Part shown: piece after piece, positions 24,449 to 37,700 of the stretch
Layout: every line of letters starts with the position of its first letter
Position numbering within the stretch: the stretch's first letter is position 1
Position numbers and translations under genes: made by a program
DNA from: Phytoseiulus persimilis
Taxonomy: Eukaryota; Arthropoda; Arachnida; Mesostigmata; Phytoseiidae
DNA: 64,000 nt
Direction of reading: 5' to 3'
NCBI GenBank assembly: GCA_037576195.1
Contig: CM075102.1
Coordinates: 7,440,001 to 7,504,000, forward strand
The notes under the pieces: generated by a model
Databases searched by the model: none
The model's input: only the letters and a program-made list of their open reading frames with translations
What the model was told of the DNA's origin: nothing

Positions 24449-27400
24449 AATGAAACGAAAAAAAGAGGCGCCGAGAGGGACATTCTCAGAGCCGAATTGT
24501 GTCACCTCACTTCCCCCTCTCTTTCGTGCTTATGCCGATAGGCCCGGCGTGGCGCCCGGGCCCCGCAGTTCGTCCCTCTCTAGGACATCCTAGAACATCA
24601 GCGTTCGGGAAAAGTTTGTTTGTTTTGACAGCAGGAGCGCCGTTACAATATCTAATGATGGGAGCTCGATACCGCACGACTCATTGTGGTGAAACGGAAT
24701 CCACTACTCACGGGAAGTCTGAGATCGATGAGCATCAACGAACACGGGGCGTGATTCCAGTCAGTCATCAAATATGCTCGACGGCGACGAGATCGCAAAC
24801 CCCCATTGAACCGCTTTTCTCCTCGGATGGCTCGAAAACCGTATCCCTGGTTCAATTCGGAGTCTGACATCATTTCGAATCGACATAGCCAACAGTTTTC
24901 CGGGATTAGGTCGAGGTAAGGAAAGGTTTGAGTAAATGAACCCCATGGCGATGAGCCCCAGAAGAGGTGATATCGACGCCCATGAGAAAAACTTGTTCTC
25001 ACTGCTTCCTCGCTGTTTCCTGAAGAGGCGAAATGCTCTCTTCGAGTCTTCGCTCCAGACGCCGTCACGGAGGTCGTGAGGCCAAACCGCCAATTCTCAA
25101 CGAAGTTGCTGCAACAACAGCTCCCGACCCCAGTAATAAGGGAACTTTATGGAGCATGCGCCGACTCCTTCGGCTCCATGGAAAAGGCCAGTGACTCGGT
25201 TCCTTGCGGAGGCAACCAACTCAGAGTGGACCTGAGGAAAAGTCTGCATTCGAATCCTAGGCTTCTGTGACCCACGACGGCACGCAGTCCCGGCCCAGGT
25301 TCGAGTTGCGCTCAGAGCGACTTTGGGAACAGCGAAACGTTTCCTCAGAAATCGATTTAAACGTTCGTTCGTCGCCCCTTTCACAATTGCCCCCGAAGGG
25401 CTGACGCACAAGGAGAAGATGGACGAATATTCTGTCGAAAATCCGGCCATGAACAGCATCAGACAAGATTGACTTTGAATATTTCCCTGAACCATCTCTC
25501 TGGAGCCATCAGCATATCCGTCAGAACGAGACGAGCTTTCTTTCCCGAAAAATGGAAGCCCGCCGTCAACTCACCCACCAGAATAAACAAAGCCCCGCGG
25601 CATCGCAAAAGTCCCAAGCTCTCTTCTGGTTCCCCGATTCGTCCAGATGCGGTTTGCCATAACCTGATGGACTTGGGCAAACTCCTGCTGATGTACCCGG
25701 GCGGATGGACAAAGGTTAGTCCAAATGAGCGATCCTACCAGTACTAGCAAATTAGCATGCACAACAAGAGTACAAGGAACCGCCTTGAGGCTGCCGACGT
25801 TTCCGCAGAACATTTTGCGAATCCATGACTTTCGCAGCAGAACTGAACATATTCTCGAAACGATCTAGTCGGAGATCTTGTGGACTCGAGTATTGACATC
25901 AGGACATTGTCCTGTCACTCACTTTTAATTGTTGGACCGCATGAATCCCGGTTCCGCCATGACAGAATCTGCGACGTTCCTTGTCGGACAAGGCTTCTTT
26001 TCCGCTTTCTCAACCGCCATCTGCTTGCAGGATTCAAGGCGACTTTTTCGAATTCACTCGACCACGGCTCCATGAACCTACGGTTCTCCGCGATTCATTT
26101 TCTTCGGAGGAACAAAAATCGAAGTCCCCGGCGTAAATTTCCAGGGACGGAAAATTCCCCTGCAGCGTCATTGTATCAGTTGCTTTTGCTGCTCAGCTTG
26201 TAACGTAATCGCCCGGCGCACCCCCTAGATTCTGTTAATGAAGGCGGCAGCTCTTCTTTCAAACGCTCCGTCCTGACGACGTAATCGCCAGACTCTCTGC
26301 GCAAAAACGTCACCAGACTCACAGAGTGTTGACGCTTCGGGCGCCCAGCTCGGTTGCTGATGTTCTAATCGAGCCTCCGCGGGAGGCAGATGACTGGCAA
26401 CGCGGTAGAGGAAGCTCCCTTCAGCGATGTTCCGAGCAGCTCCATCGATGAGCGTTACCTCAGATAGTTCTCTTGTAGGACCTCCGTGATTTCGGAGCTC
26501 TTTCTCGATAAATTCAAAGAATAATCAGCCGCCGTCTCTTGTGTCGTCGTTGCGATCGGATCATTTTCGTTCTTCATGGAAGGGTATTCTCATTACGGCA
26601 GGTTAGGAGTGAGTGACAAGCACAAGTCCGACTCCGAAGACAACGGTGTAATCGCAACGATCACGTGACCGCCACCGTGAAAAATGCTCACAGCTACAGT
26701 CCGACAGTCGACCGTTATGTCACCGGTCGGATCTCGCGTTTGTATCGTTTCCAAACCTTCGGGTTCGAGCTATTGGGGTCGTTGCTCCATCGAGAGCGAC
26801 TGGGATGCCGATTCAGCGTTTGCGTCGCGAGCGCCGATATGTTATTCCGGCAGCGGACCGATCCGCTCCAAGATTGCTGGATTCACCACGAGGATCTGGA
26901 GATTCCTGCCGCACGACGGCCTCAAACTCGGAACTCGATCAAGATGCTTTTCGATACGTCGAGTGCCTACAAAACTAGCTGAATTTATTTCCGTTCACAA
27001 GAGCGAAGGGCTTACGTACTCCGAGGGTAAGGTCTAGCGGGCGTAATGAGCCTGAACCTTGCGACTGGTGAGCCTAAGAAGGAGGATTTCAGAAGCAAAA
27101 GCGGGCAAGGATATCGGAGTTCAGCTCCGGCGGACTCCAATCCCCAGAACGCGATGTCGCGTCGAATTTTGAGCTAGTACCTTCATTTCGAATTTTCGCG
27201 GGTCAGGGGTTGTCCACACGAACGAGGACCTTCTCGATGCTGTTGGTCGAGGCAACACCCTCTCTTGTATCCGACTCACTTCTGGGAGCCGGAGAGAATC
27301 TTTCGCGGGTGTCAGCATCAGAACCCTGATTCATTGGACTGGTTATGGGGTGATGACTCCTCCGAACAATCCCGATGGCCGCGGGCTCTTCCGTCAGGCA

Positions 27401-28146
27401 TCGGGAGTGTGTCCATACTACCTCGAGCAAGCAGGACGCCAGCGGGGCATCGAGGGCGTTCGAGGAACGGAAGAAGCATCCAAGCGAGCGGTCGATTCGC
27501 GCTCCGCAGGGCCATTCCCACGGAAGAGGCTCCTGTCGGTTGCATCATTGAGGAACATCGAACCCGTTTTCCGCGGCGTGTCGAAATTCCGCCTCCGAAC
27601 CTCCGGTGCGCTCTCATGATGCGGAGCCACTCGATCTCGGAGTAGAACCTGTCTGAGAGACATTGCGCATGTGCGAAAAAATTAGAAAAATATCGAGACC
27701 CCAATCTCTTGGGGGCCAGCTCAAGCGCTGACGAAGACGAGCCATCGGACGAAGGGATCTGCACCTCGCCAGTCATTGGAGGCCACGTTCACGCAAAGGA
27801 CATGGACAGGAGTCACATTCGTGGGAAGCTCAACACGAGCCGCAACCGACCACTCACATCCGTTCCCTGATCGTGATCTCTACTGAAATGTCTTCAGGGC
27901 TCGAACATCGAGAGAATTCCGAGCTCGTACGGGATGTCTGATCCGAGGTCAGAGCTCGATCGGAGCACGGGACGCAGCCTAGCGAGCCCTGTTGCATGTC
28001 CGTTGGTCGCCCCAACTTGACGATCGTTTTCAGTGTCAGCGATTCGTCGTTTAAAGCCGAGGATATTACCGAGCATAAAAGAGCAAATCTCGAAGCGCAG
28101 ATTCGGCCGCGGCGGCGGGTCGCGAGTGAAGCTTGAAACACTCATC
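24449..28146. other. no supported gene upstream of the receptor
   Basis: Only domain-free open frames. The last few hundred bases may include promoter and 5' leader of the GPR158-like gene, but no TATA box or clear initiator can be assigned. Confidence 0.4.
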
Positions 28147-28177
28147 CGTGCGTGCGTGCGTGCGTGCGTACGTACGT
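28147..28177 (+). repeat. (CGTG)n/(CGTA)n microsatellite
   Basis: Five tandem CGTG units pass into CGTACGTACG. It lies about 340 bp upstream of the receptor start codon. Confidence 0.85.
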
Positions 28178-28350
28178 TGAATACGGAAGAGTCGGGCGAG
28201 CGAGCTCGGAGCTGATCCACAATGGTGGTGGGTAGTGCCCTCCCCGCTTGCGGAGAAAGAGAGGGCAATATGGCGGCCAGGAAGCTCCTCAGTTGGGCTC
28301 TGGAGCGCCTCCGCTGCAGAGGCTCGAAGTGAACTGGACAGAAAGGAAAA

Positions 28351-28394
28351 CGCTGGCTGGCTAGCTGGCTGAGTGACTGTCTGGCTGGCTGGCT
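28351..28394 (+). repeat. CTGG-type tetranucleotide repeat in putative 5' leader
   Basis: Imperfect CTGG/CTGA/CTAG units shortly before the receptor start codon. A related CTGN array sits upstream of the mitochondrial folate gene at 51.5 kb. Confidence 0.75.
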
Positions 28395-28408
28395 CCTCGG
28401 TGGCTCTT

Positions 28409-28450
28409 GCCGCCGCCGCCACCGCCGCCGCCGCCGCTGCCACCGCTGCT
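28409..28450 (+). repeat. GCC-type trinucleotide repeat in putative 5' leader
   Basis: About fourteen mostly GCC/ACC units 65 bp before the start codon. The receptor frame is open through it (as poly-Pro) but contains no ATG there, so it is best read as untranslated leader. Confidence 0.8.
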
Positions 28451-28491
28451 ACTTGGTGATTTCAAGTCAGCGAACAGTTGTTTCGTGCGCC

Positions 28492-28518
28492 ATGAACTCG
28501 CGGATTCCAAGAAAATGA
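28492..28518 (+). promoter_or_regulatory. nine-codon upstream ORF overlapping the receptor start
   Basis: ATG AAC TCG ... AAA TGA: eight sense codons and a stop. The TGA overlaps the receptor ATG as ATGA (28515-28518). If transcribed, ribosomes using it would finish exactly at the main start, an arrangement suited to limiting or coupling translation. Confidence 0.5.
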
Positions 28519-28754
28519 TCGGCCTCTACGTCCTGGCGGGGGCTCTGTGCGTGGCTCACGGCCGCTCCGGTCGTGACGTGCTGCCGTCAGATTCGGCGGA
28601 AGTGAACGCTCTCAGCGACATCGAGGCCGTGAAGCGCGAGAGTTTCTGCGTCAAAAACACCGACCTTCAATGGGCTCACGTAGACATTCCGAACACTGAC
28701 AGCGACCAGGTTCGCGAGAAAGCCCTCCTGGCTGCCAGACTCCTGGCGCTTCAG
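28515..28754 (+). CDS. GPR158-like: receptor exon 1: signal peptide and N-terminus
   Basis: Eighty codons ending at CAG|GTACTG, phase 0. The first residues [16 protein letters not shown] form a signal peptide, with likely cleavage after AHG. The rest is polar ([16 protein letters not shown]) and ends in a helical [10 protein letters not shown]. This ATG is chosen because the earlier ATG (28492) is out of frame and stops at once. Confidence 0.8.
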
Positions 28755-31700
28755 GTACTGCTGTGAGAATAGAACTAGACGCGAATAGATGCCAACTATA
28801 AATACCAATTCGGAACAGCGAACACGAGTATTCTGAGCTCCGGCGCCGAGGGCAGATCGACATCGTCGTCTCGACGTTCCCCTTTCGGCAGCAGAGCTGC
28901 GGCTTGCGCGTGCCCGGAAAACGTGGAAGTCAAGCTCGACAAACGTCGCGTTCTATATCGAGAGGGTGTCTCCCGCGAGCTAGGCATTCTCTTCATCCGC
29001 TGCCGAACGAGGCAAGGCAATCGATGACAGTGGGGGACGTTTTGACGGCCACGGTGGTAATCAGGGCCAGAGATTGGGATCCGTGTGCTAGTGAATCAGA
29101 GGGAGTCAGAGACGCCTCGAAACGCCTCCTACTCGCCAGGTGTCTGCCGTTGATTGATCACAGTGGCGCGACGCGGTCGACACGCGGGAATAACGAGGAC
29201 AATAATTCAGATCGATGCTCCACGAAAGCTGGACAGTCCTCCGGCTGATCTCCTCCTCCATCATTCCCCTCCTCCGTGTCCAAGTGAGAGTTTGACGGAG
29301 GGACTGAAAGTGCCGAATCCGGATAACGATACTTGTTCCTGAATCCTATTTGCGAGACTTCCGGCGGAGGATGGCCTCCAGGAAACAAGGTAGAAGGCTT
29401 GTTGTCCTTCGGAAAAAGCCGCGCGACCACTCCCATCGGCTCGTCGCGTTCCCCCCACACATTATCCGAGCTGGCCGTTCCTTGCGTCAGATTCGAGCTT
29501 GGGCGACATCATTTCTTCCGTCGTAACGGATCGAGCGGCGAACGATCGAGAAGCGCTACACAGTGGACAGAAAAGCCTGAAGGAGTGAAACTGAGCGCGC
29601 TGCCTCGAGCTTGATGCAACACACGGGCGAAAGCCGACGCGATATACTTCATCCCGATTCCCCCGCGGAACAATCGATTTCCTTGGAGAGTTCTGAGCTT
29701 TTATGGACACCACACCGATGCGAGCCCCCGCTGCGAGCTCAGTCTTTTGTCGAGAAGTTTCCAATTTCTTCCCGCGCCGTTCGTCGTGACACGACTTCCC
29801 GAACGCAGCATTGGTTCCACAGGCCGTGGAACAACTTGTAGCTGCTCGAGAACAACTCTCGGGACGGTATTCCTCTCCAGGGAACAACGCGGCCGGGAGA
29901 ACCTCGATAGAGGCGGAGAGGAAAACGTCAGAGGGTCCTAAATCCGTTTATTCTCAACCGGTTCGCTGTTGGTCGAGCGAGGTTTTTTGGGCCTTCACAA
30001 TTCTCTTAAACGACTAAATCGATGAAAAGTTTTTGTGTTGTGCTCCATCCGAACCATCCACTGTCGTTAATCAAGGAGCGGCGGGTCAAGGGAATGAAAC
30101 GAGCGGTTTGGAGTCGAGAATGCGTGGGGAGTTTTTCGCGTGCACGTGCATTCCGAGCCGTGCCCCCAGAAGAACCGGAGAACCTGGATGGTTCGGATGA
30201 GCGATCCTCCTACGGAAAGAGGGGGCGGTTGCATCGGATTCCAAGAACACGATGCTCTTGTGATGATCGGGCTATCATTGACAAGTTTTCGGTCCCGCTG
30301 GCGGCGGCAAACGGAGCCGCGCAGAACACAAGCCCGGAGTTCCGAGTAAACGTTCTCCCGAGCCCGAGAAACGGAATTCCCCATCGGATGGGGCTTATCT
30401 AGACTTTCTTCACTCGTTGCCGTCACTTTAACTTGTGAAAGGCCCGGTTTGATCCGGCTTTGACGATCTTTGCAGGAGCAACTAAACACTTCTTCCTGTT
30501 CCCGGAGATAGTCGAGCACTCTGACTGCAGTCAAAACGCTCGAATCCAATCCTCGCTTCCACGATTCTACCGTTTCCCTGATTCCTCCTCGAAGCAGGAG
30601 CGAGAATGGCGTTAAGCCCTCGAATATCGTAACCCTTGGCTTCTCGAGCGACCCCCCCCCCCCCCCCCAATGCAGGGAGTCCGGACGATAAGGCTCGACA
30701 TTCATCCATGAGAAAATTCTCGATGCAAGAACTTCTGATGAGTTTCGGGACCCGCGACGGGTTCGATCGGGCCGCGTGCAAAGCCGAATCCGGTGAATCA
30801 GTAACATGGTTGCTTATCCACCTGAACGGTGTGTTCTTCAAGACTCCCATCCATCTGGGGCTTCTGAGTCGCAAGGACATTATCAATATACGAGGCTCGA
30901 ACGGTTCCTCCGTTCCGCGGGGCTAGTTGCGGAACTCAGTCCGGTGGCTCCGAGTCCAGAAACCTGGGCCGATCTACGACAGGTGTATTTCTCGGAGGCA
31001 TGGCTAGTGTCAGACTTGTGGGCGGATAGAGCGAAACCACTGGAGGAGTCGCTCTGGTATGAATAGAGGATCACGGTGTTTCCTCGCGATGGTATCGATG
31101 ATGAGTGGAGGAACCGTGCTCGATCAATTCGGCGTGACCCATTCCGTCGTGTAGTTCAGAAGGTGGACAGGCCCGAGGCCAACGGGAACGATCCAAAGAA
31201 CGGCCCGGCTGCTAATCGACCGCACACCATAGGAATCCTCAGAGGAAGAGCGGTCTCATCATATGTCCTGATGGGCGAGTGTCGGTTCATTCGTATTGGC
31301 GTGGGAGGCGGCTATTGTGATGGAAATCAACTCCAGCTCGATTGTTCATCCGTTCCTCCAGTCGCCGGCTGAACTCAGGAAAAAAGAACTGTTTGTATGC
31401 GCGAAGGTTTCGTGCAGTAGTTGAACACACTCGTGCAAAGTGATTGAGAACTCGAAAGTGGTCCAATCCACTTCCGGCTGGAAGGCTCCTGCGTTCTCTT
31501 CCCGAGGCGTCGCCCCGAGGCTCCCTCCCAACCCCCCACCATAAGCTCTACGCATTGTGAATTCAGCGAACGATTCGCGATATATATCTACGAACATTCG
31601 TTTTCCCTGCGATGCGCTCCATTATCCGGTATAGTTTCATAGCAAACAAAGGGAGACGCGAATCGACAGGACTCGACCACGATCTCGTATTCGTAACTCT

Positions 31701-34700
31701 GCGCATTGATGCGACGACCGACTGCGAGGATCAATCCGCTCCCAGCCCATGTCGCAGGCAGTTGGGAACGAAAACATCGAGTTTCCCTTCCGATTCACAA
31801 ATACCGTTCTACGACACAAGGAGCCGAGGCTTCTGGAGACTCGTAACAGGAGTGACAGGGCAGCCGTCGAGCCGGCGGAACCGGACGTCAGGGAGATCAC
31901 CCGAGAAAAACGAGACCTTCCTCCGAATTCCTGAGATACTTTGAGCGACAGCGCTCTCCCAAGCGCCTGCTTCTCTTCTGGGCTGACGGCGGCTGCAACA
32001 GGCGACCTCGGATCGCTTCTTCTGCTCGACCAGGGGAGCGAGTTATGATCAGGGCAGTTGCCTCGCCGGAGCAAACCAATCGATGCCTGAGGCGAAGAAT
32101 TCTCCTGCCTGCTCGCCACTGTTTTTAATGACTATCAGCTGCGAGACCGGTCACGTTCGCAGTTTCAAGCCTCCGGCGTCAACTGGGTGGCACAAGCCCC
32201 GCAACGACTCCCGTCGACACGTCCGCCGCCCCGTGATTCAGCGCACCGGGAACGACGAACTGGGGCGATTCCGTCGATGGCGATTCTTCTTGTCGGCGAT
32301 GAAGATCGAAAGAGCTGAGTCACAACCGGGCAAAAAAACGTTCAGCGGAAGGAATGGACCGCGGAGTCGCGGCGGGTCGAACCCGAGCACAATGGAGGAA
32401 AAGCCATTGCTGGAGGGGAACGACTCAAGAATTTGAGCGGGAAGGAACTCCTGCAGAACGCTCCCGCTCCTCCGGTTGCAGGAAAATATGTTTAATAATT
32501 CAGAACACCTCATTCGTCTATGCGCCGTCATCCAGTGCGTCCGTCGAACCGCGCGTCGTTCAGCGCCACTGACGGAAGACCGGGAAACTCGGTACTGGGC
32601 CGGGTGAATCGGGCCGGTTGATTTGAATTTTCAATGACCAGAGCGTTTGTGGTTTCCATGGCTTAATGCTCGAGGGATTAGGAGGCAAAGGCTCCGGTTG
32701 GGCGCGAGCGAGCGAGCCGGCCGGCCAGCACGTAAGCAGACGACCGGCCGTTCGTTGTCCTTAACAGGACCCGGCTCCGAGCCCTGACGGCACCGGAGTC
32801 CCCTTTGTCTGTCGTCCGGTAATTTACAAGCTCTCTCGGAATGAACTTCCCCGCTTGATCGGACTGTGCTCCTGTTGTTGCGAGCTGATTCCGGCCCCGA
32901 AGTTGCTTGCGACCGTGACTCCCAGATTGTGTTCCTCTGCAATACCGGATTCGCGCTCACCATTCCGCGGATTCCGACGCGAAAGCTGGAGAATGTAGAT
33001 TGTAGCGCGAAGAGCAGTAGGGGAACATTGCCCATCTCGGGGAATCCAAGCCGAAAACCACTTGTCCGCTTTCGTAACCGCAAACCAAGCGTCCTCTCAT
33101 CAGTGTGAAAGAAACTCTGCTAGTCTGAGATCACTAATTCCCACCGACAAGCGGCAGTTCTTCTTGGACTTATAAAGCATTGTAAACAAGTTTCGTCGTT
33201 GCACTGCTGCCGCTTATCGGACCCGAGCCTAGAAAAGCGGCTCGTCGCGGTATCGGTCTACATAACAAGCTGTCGCGAGCTGTTGAATATTTAACAAACG
33301 TTGTATACTCCCCCATCCCTGTTACCTACATCCTTGCTTGCAGGTGGACACCGCGGACAAGCGCACCCTTCGACACTTCGTCACGGAGACACTGTCATCC
33401 GATGAGGCGGTCTTCTGTGCTAAGGTGAGCGGGAGGATGGAGCTACCGAGCTCCCAGTGAAATCGCTGGAATAAGGGGAACGGAATAGAGGAGGGAACAC
33501 CAACTAAGACCCGCGTGAGTTCCACTGGTAATGGAGGTTTCGCGGTCGCACAACGAAATTCTTCGTCTGTTAGAGCAAAACAATTCTCTCCGAATGCTCT
33601 ACCAGGACACGGACACCCAGCTAAAATGCTCTGAAATAGTTTTTCTCGGGAGCTCCTGCTCATCGATCAAGGGAAGCGTGACTACGGTATCAGATTCAGG
33701 TCAATTAGTGCTCACGCCTACTTCTGCTACGAGATTGATTTGTGTACGAATGCGGATGTCTCAAAATTACTATAGATTCATCATTGACCTCGGCGGGGCG
33801 TCTGTCAAACACCAGGATCTCTGGCTCAAGCTCCGGACGATTCAAAGACCTCCCCTTGACAGTGGCCTAGCTGGGGGGGAGGGGAGAAGGCCATTGTGAG
33901 ATCGCCCTATTTTTTTATTGTAGCCTAGAATACGTCAGCGACGAATGGGCAAATGGTGAGATGATCGAGCTAAAGTCTTCGCGCACCTCTCATCGATGAC
34001 GAAATCGCTACCTGCCTTCCTGTGTACGATACGGTTCACCGCAACAAAACGGTGCACCACCCTCTCCCAAAAATATCGAATCGACCCCCTCAGGAACCGG
34101 GCTCGAAGGGTGCTGCCTCTGGAAGAGGTCGCCCTTCGCCTCACGTTTCCGTCCTCATTTAGGGAGCGGCGTATCGGGAAGCAGCGGGGACACGATATAA
34201 ATGCCGCTCGTGAATGACCGACTACTTCGCAACCTCTAGGTGCTCGTGGCCAACCTAACACAGAGTCATCATGAAGGAGGAATATTGGCCAAGCTGGGTA
34301 CGATGGGCCACACGCTGCTCGTCGACTCAGAAGCACGCAGGAATAACGTCAAGCTCTCAGATCCTGACTTCTTCATTGGATATTCGCCGTGGCTCAACGT
34401 GACATCACATTATCTCACCGAGGTAGGTTTCGGAATTTCGGATGGCACCGTCTTTTGCACGCTAATCGCGTAAACCTTTCGTGTGAGTGATTATTTTCGT
34501 ATCCAGATGAATGGTCGCGCCCGCGGAGGGGCCGATCAGTGAGTCAGGCGCCAGCAACACGGGCGGCGTCGCAGCAGCGCCCCTTTCCCTCTCCCCTCTG
34601 AGTGGTTTCGGTTTGGAAACTTTCCTGATATATGTTCTTTGGGGAGCTTCTTCTTGCAGAATCCTCAGCTACCGCTGCTTTGAGTGCTTCGGCGGTGACT

Positions 34701-37700
34701 ACTTGAGCACATGAAGCAAAATTTACTATTCTGTCTCTCACGGCTGTTTGCTATTTATTGCGACAGGCAATCGCGTGTGATTACCATATTTGCATATGGA
34801 GTTGTTTGCCTCGAGCGAAGAGTGAGCCGGCCGTAGAGTTGGGAGCGGGTGGCGGTATCTTCACGCCTCACTTACAGTCAACGTCTCCATTTTTCTCGAG
34901 CGAATCGTCTCGCTTCCTGGACAGCCCGAAACCTCCCACTCTTTCCCTGCTCCATCTAACAGTGCCGTATCGCCGAGCGACTTGGCTCCATCGACTCATG
35001 GTCTGGACTTCTTTTAGGACCCCAATGATTCTTGGAGCATCTCCAGGGTTGTATGAGAGTGTGTCCATTGGAGTCTCTGCCGGTTTTCATCCCTTCTGAT
35101 TCTGCTGACCTGGAACAGAAACCAAAAAAATAGTCTGCCCAAAGCCTTATTTCATTCAACTAGTCGAGTCGGCATCAAGCCATTGAAGATCGGACCCCCG
35201 CTTGTCTTTATCGAAACGCGATTTCCCGCGCCGTGAGGTAGTCAAGAAAGCGGAGGCGCTATTTCGTTCCTGTCATCTGCTTCAACCTCCAGAGAGAAAC
35301 CAAAATCAGCTCCCTGATTCTAAAATTAGCCACGCTAACCTCTGCCGAGCTCGGGATGTTCGCCGAACTGGCCTGTATGGCTCCGCGGATCGACGGTCGA
35401 GAAATCGAAGGATTCCAGCTCAAGTTACAGATCACAGCAAGGGCTGAAAGCTGCGCAGCTCCGACTGAGCATGAACTTTGCGCCGAGTATCTAGCGATTC
35501 CACCCAGGACCGGATGGGGTGAAACTTCCCGTACGAGCCGTTGAAGGGTTAGGTCAATCATTGACAGCGAACAGTCGGACGCATTTCTACATGGGAGCCC
35601 TCAAACCCAGTTACCCACCGTTGTGCTTGCTTCGCGGGCGCATTCTCTGGAAGTCGACGACGTCATTCGGTCAGCGTCGTTCGATTTTTCGACGGGGCCT
35701 CGCTCGTGGCTCTGGTGACGTTTGCCCGTCCGAGATTAGAATCCGCTGGACGACGGCTGCTGCTTCTGCTGTTCTTGATGATAATGATGACGACGGCGAC
35801 GATGGTCGTGCCGCGGTCCAGCGTTCATGTTGCCGAGTTGCAAATGTTTTTCCCACTTTCTCCACTATTCCCGTTCGTCACTGACGACCAACGGTATTTG
35901 CCGCCGCGGGCTCCGCTGTTCTCCCGCTGGCGCCAACAATGGTGACGCCGACTTCAGTGGGAAAGACGAACAGTGGACTAATATGCCTTTCACTTCATCA
36001 AGTTTGAGCCCGGGTTGGTTGCTTGTTCACGGAAGTCTCGCGGATTTAGTCTCTGGTTGTAATAGGGAACGTCGTCGAGTCGAAACTGGAAAAGACGGCC
36101 TTGTTGTCGCCCTCATGCGGCCACGGGGTCGAACGTCGAAAGCTGCGAAGGTCGGCCGAATTGGCGGACGGACTGAGGCGAGGGTGCGGAGACGCGGCTC
36201 CGATGACGGATGGACGAACAGGCGGCTGAAGCGGGTATCTGGTTTGTGGGGGAACGTGTTGGCTTCGTGCGTGCCTCAACAATCAGGTCCATCCAAACGC
36301 TTACATGTCTGGAGCCGTTCGATCTCGTTCTCCGGTCATATTGTGAATGTTGTGGAGGTGGAAAGCGACGTAGAGAATGTGGAGAGATGACGCGCAAAGG
36401 CGCCCGTTGGAGGAGTCGGAATACAGTTTCGAAGGGGTACGGAGTCGTACGATGAGCGATGGTCTGGGGAATTATTGTGCGGGGCACCAGGCTCACTTCG
36501 TAAACTACGACGACGACAAAGCCTCCCCGGATATCGTTGGAGGCGAAGACGTCCATGGCGACGAAGCCGGTGCTACTCCCACACTGAATTTGCGGCAATC
36601 GATGCCGACTCCCCCTAATTTTGGCGGCAGTTTGTCGCCGTTGCAGTACTGGGGCCGTTGTATCTCCGCGTCTGGCCCGGAAGTATTAGTGCCGGACCGG
36701 CGGCGATCCACCCCTCCTCGAACTTGCGAAAGGCGTTCGCGGGAAATGGCGCTCGTGCTCGACGACGAACCCGCGTCCGAGAATGCGGAGATGAGGTGTT
36801 AGGACTCGCTGGTGACACGGGTTCCCGCGAGCCTGCTATTGCCAATGGCCAATTATGTTCCGATTCCGACACATGTTCAATTAAAGCTCCCAGCCGAGAA
36901 ACCCAACCGACTCCTCGAGCCGCCTCGAATGGGGACACACTACTAGACCTACTTGGACCCGAGCGGACTTGGCTGTATGCAAGCGAGCGGAGTGTTGTAC
37001 GCAACACAAAAACCCTACAAGATTGGCCTCATTGCTCCAGGCTAGGATCGAGGTCCGAGAACGTGTGTGTGGATGGCTAGCTGAGTGAGCGTGTCGTTGT
37101 CTGATTGCTACAATAGACTCCCATTCGCGGCCTCATTCGGAGCGACTCGAACAGTTAAGTTGCAGCTGGCAAGGGACTTCGCGCAGAACGCAACGGAAAA
37201 GAATGAAGAAAGGCGTATAAGCTCAAATAATCCTCGCTGGCACTGTTGTTGAAGGAAGAGGTCCGGGACCTCCGGCCAAAACAGGGGCACGGGTAGGGCT
37301 CCTTGTCCCGGGTTGGCGGAGTCAGACGCACTCGAGCGACAAATGGAAGGATCGCACGGATTGAGACTTCCAAACCCCGAGCAGGGCGCCTACGGCAAGC
37401 GTCTCCTGGCTCAGCAATCAAAGCTTAGTGAGGCTGCGCGGGACGGAGCTCCCCGCTGCCCATGGCGGAATCTTCCCTTCTTTCCGGATCGTGTTGTTGC
37501 AGCCCGCGACACCTGCGACTCTCGTGGCGGTCGCCCGTCATCGCATCATCCCGGACTGGTCCTCCAAGGACTCGATGCGTCCACATTTCATCTTTGAGTT
37601 GATCAGATTCCGCTTCTTCACATATTTACGTAGCTCGGTTCTCCTCCCGTTCCGTTACTGATCCACCTTCCTGCAATCGACCCTACTCTGTTTATTTGTA

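Noticed and set aside
28407..28514. Extending the receptor upstream as a poly-proline N-terminus
   Set aside because: The frame is open but has no ATG before 28515, and a signal peptide starts exactly at 28515.
30067..30807. 246-codon minus-strand open frame inside receptor intron 1
   Set aside because: Contains the C17 run as poly-Gly, has no domain, and there is no matching splice or promoter context. Frames this long are expected by chance at this base composition.
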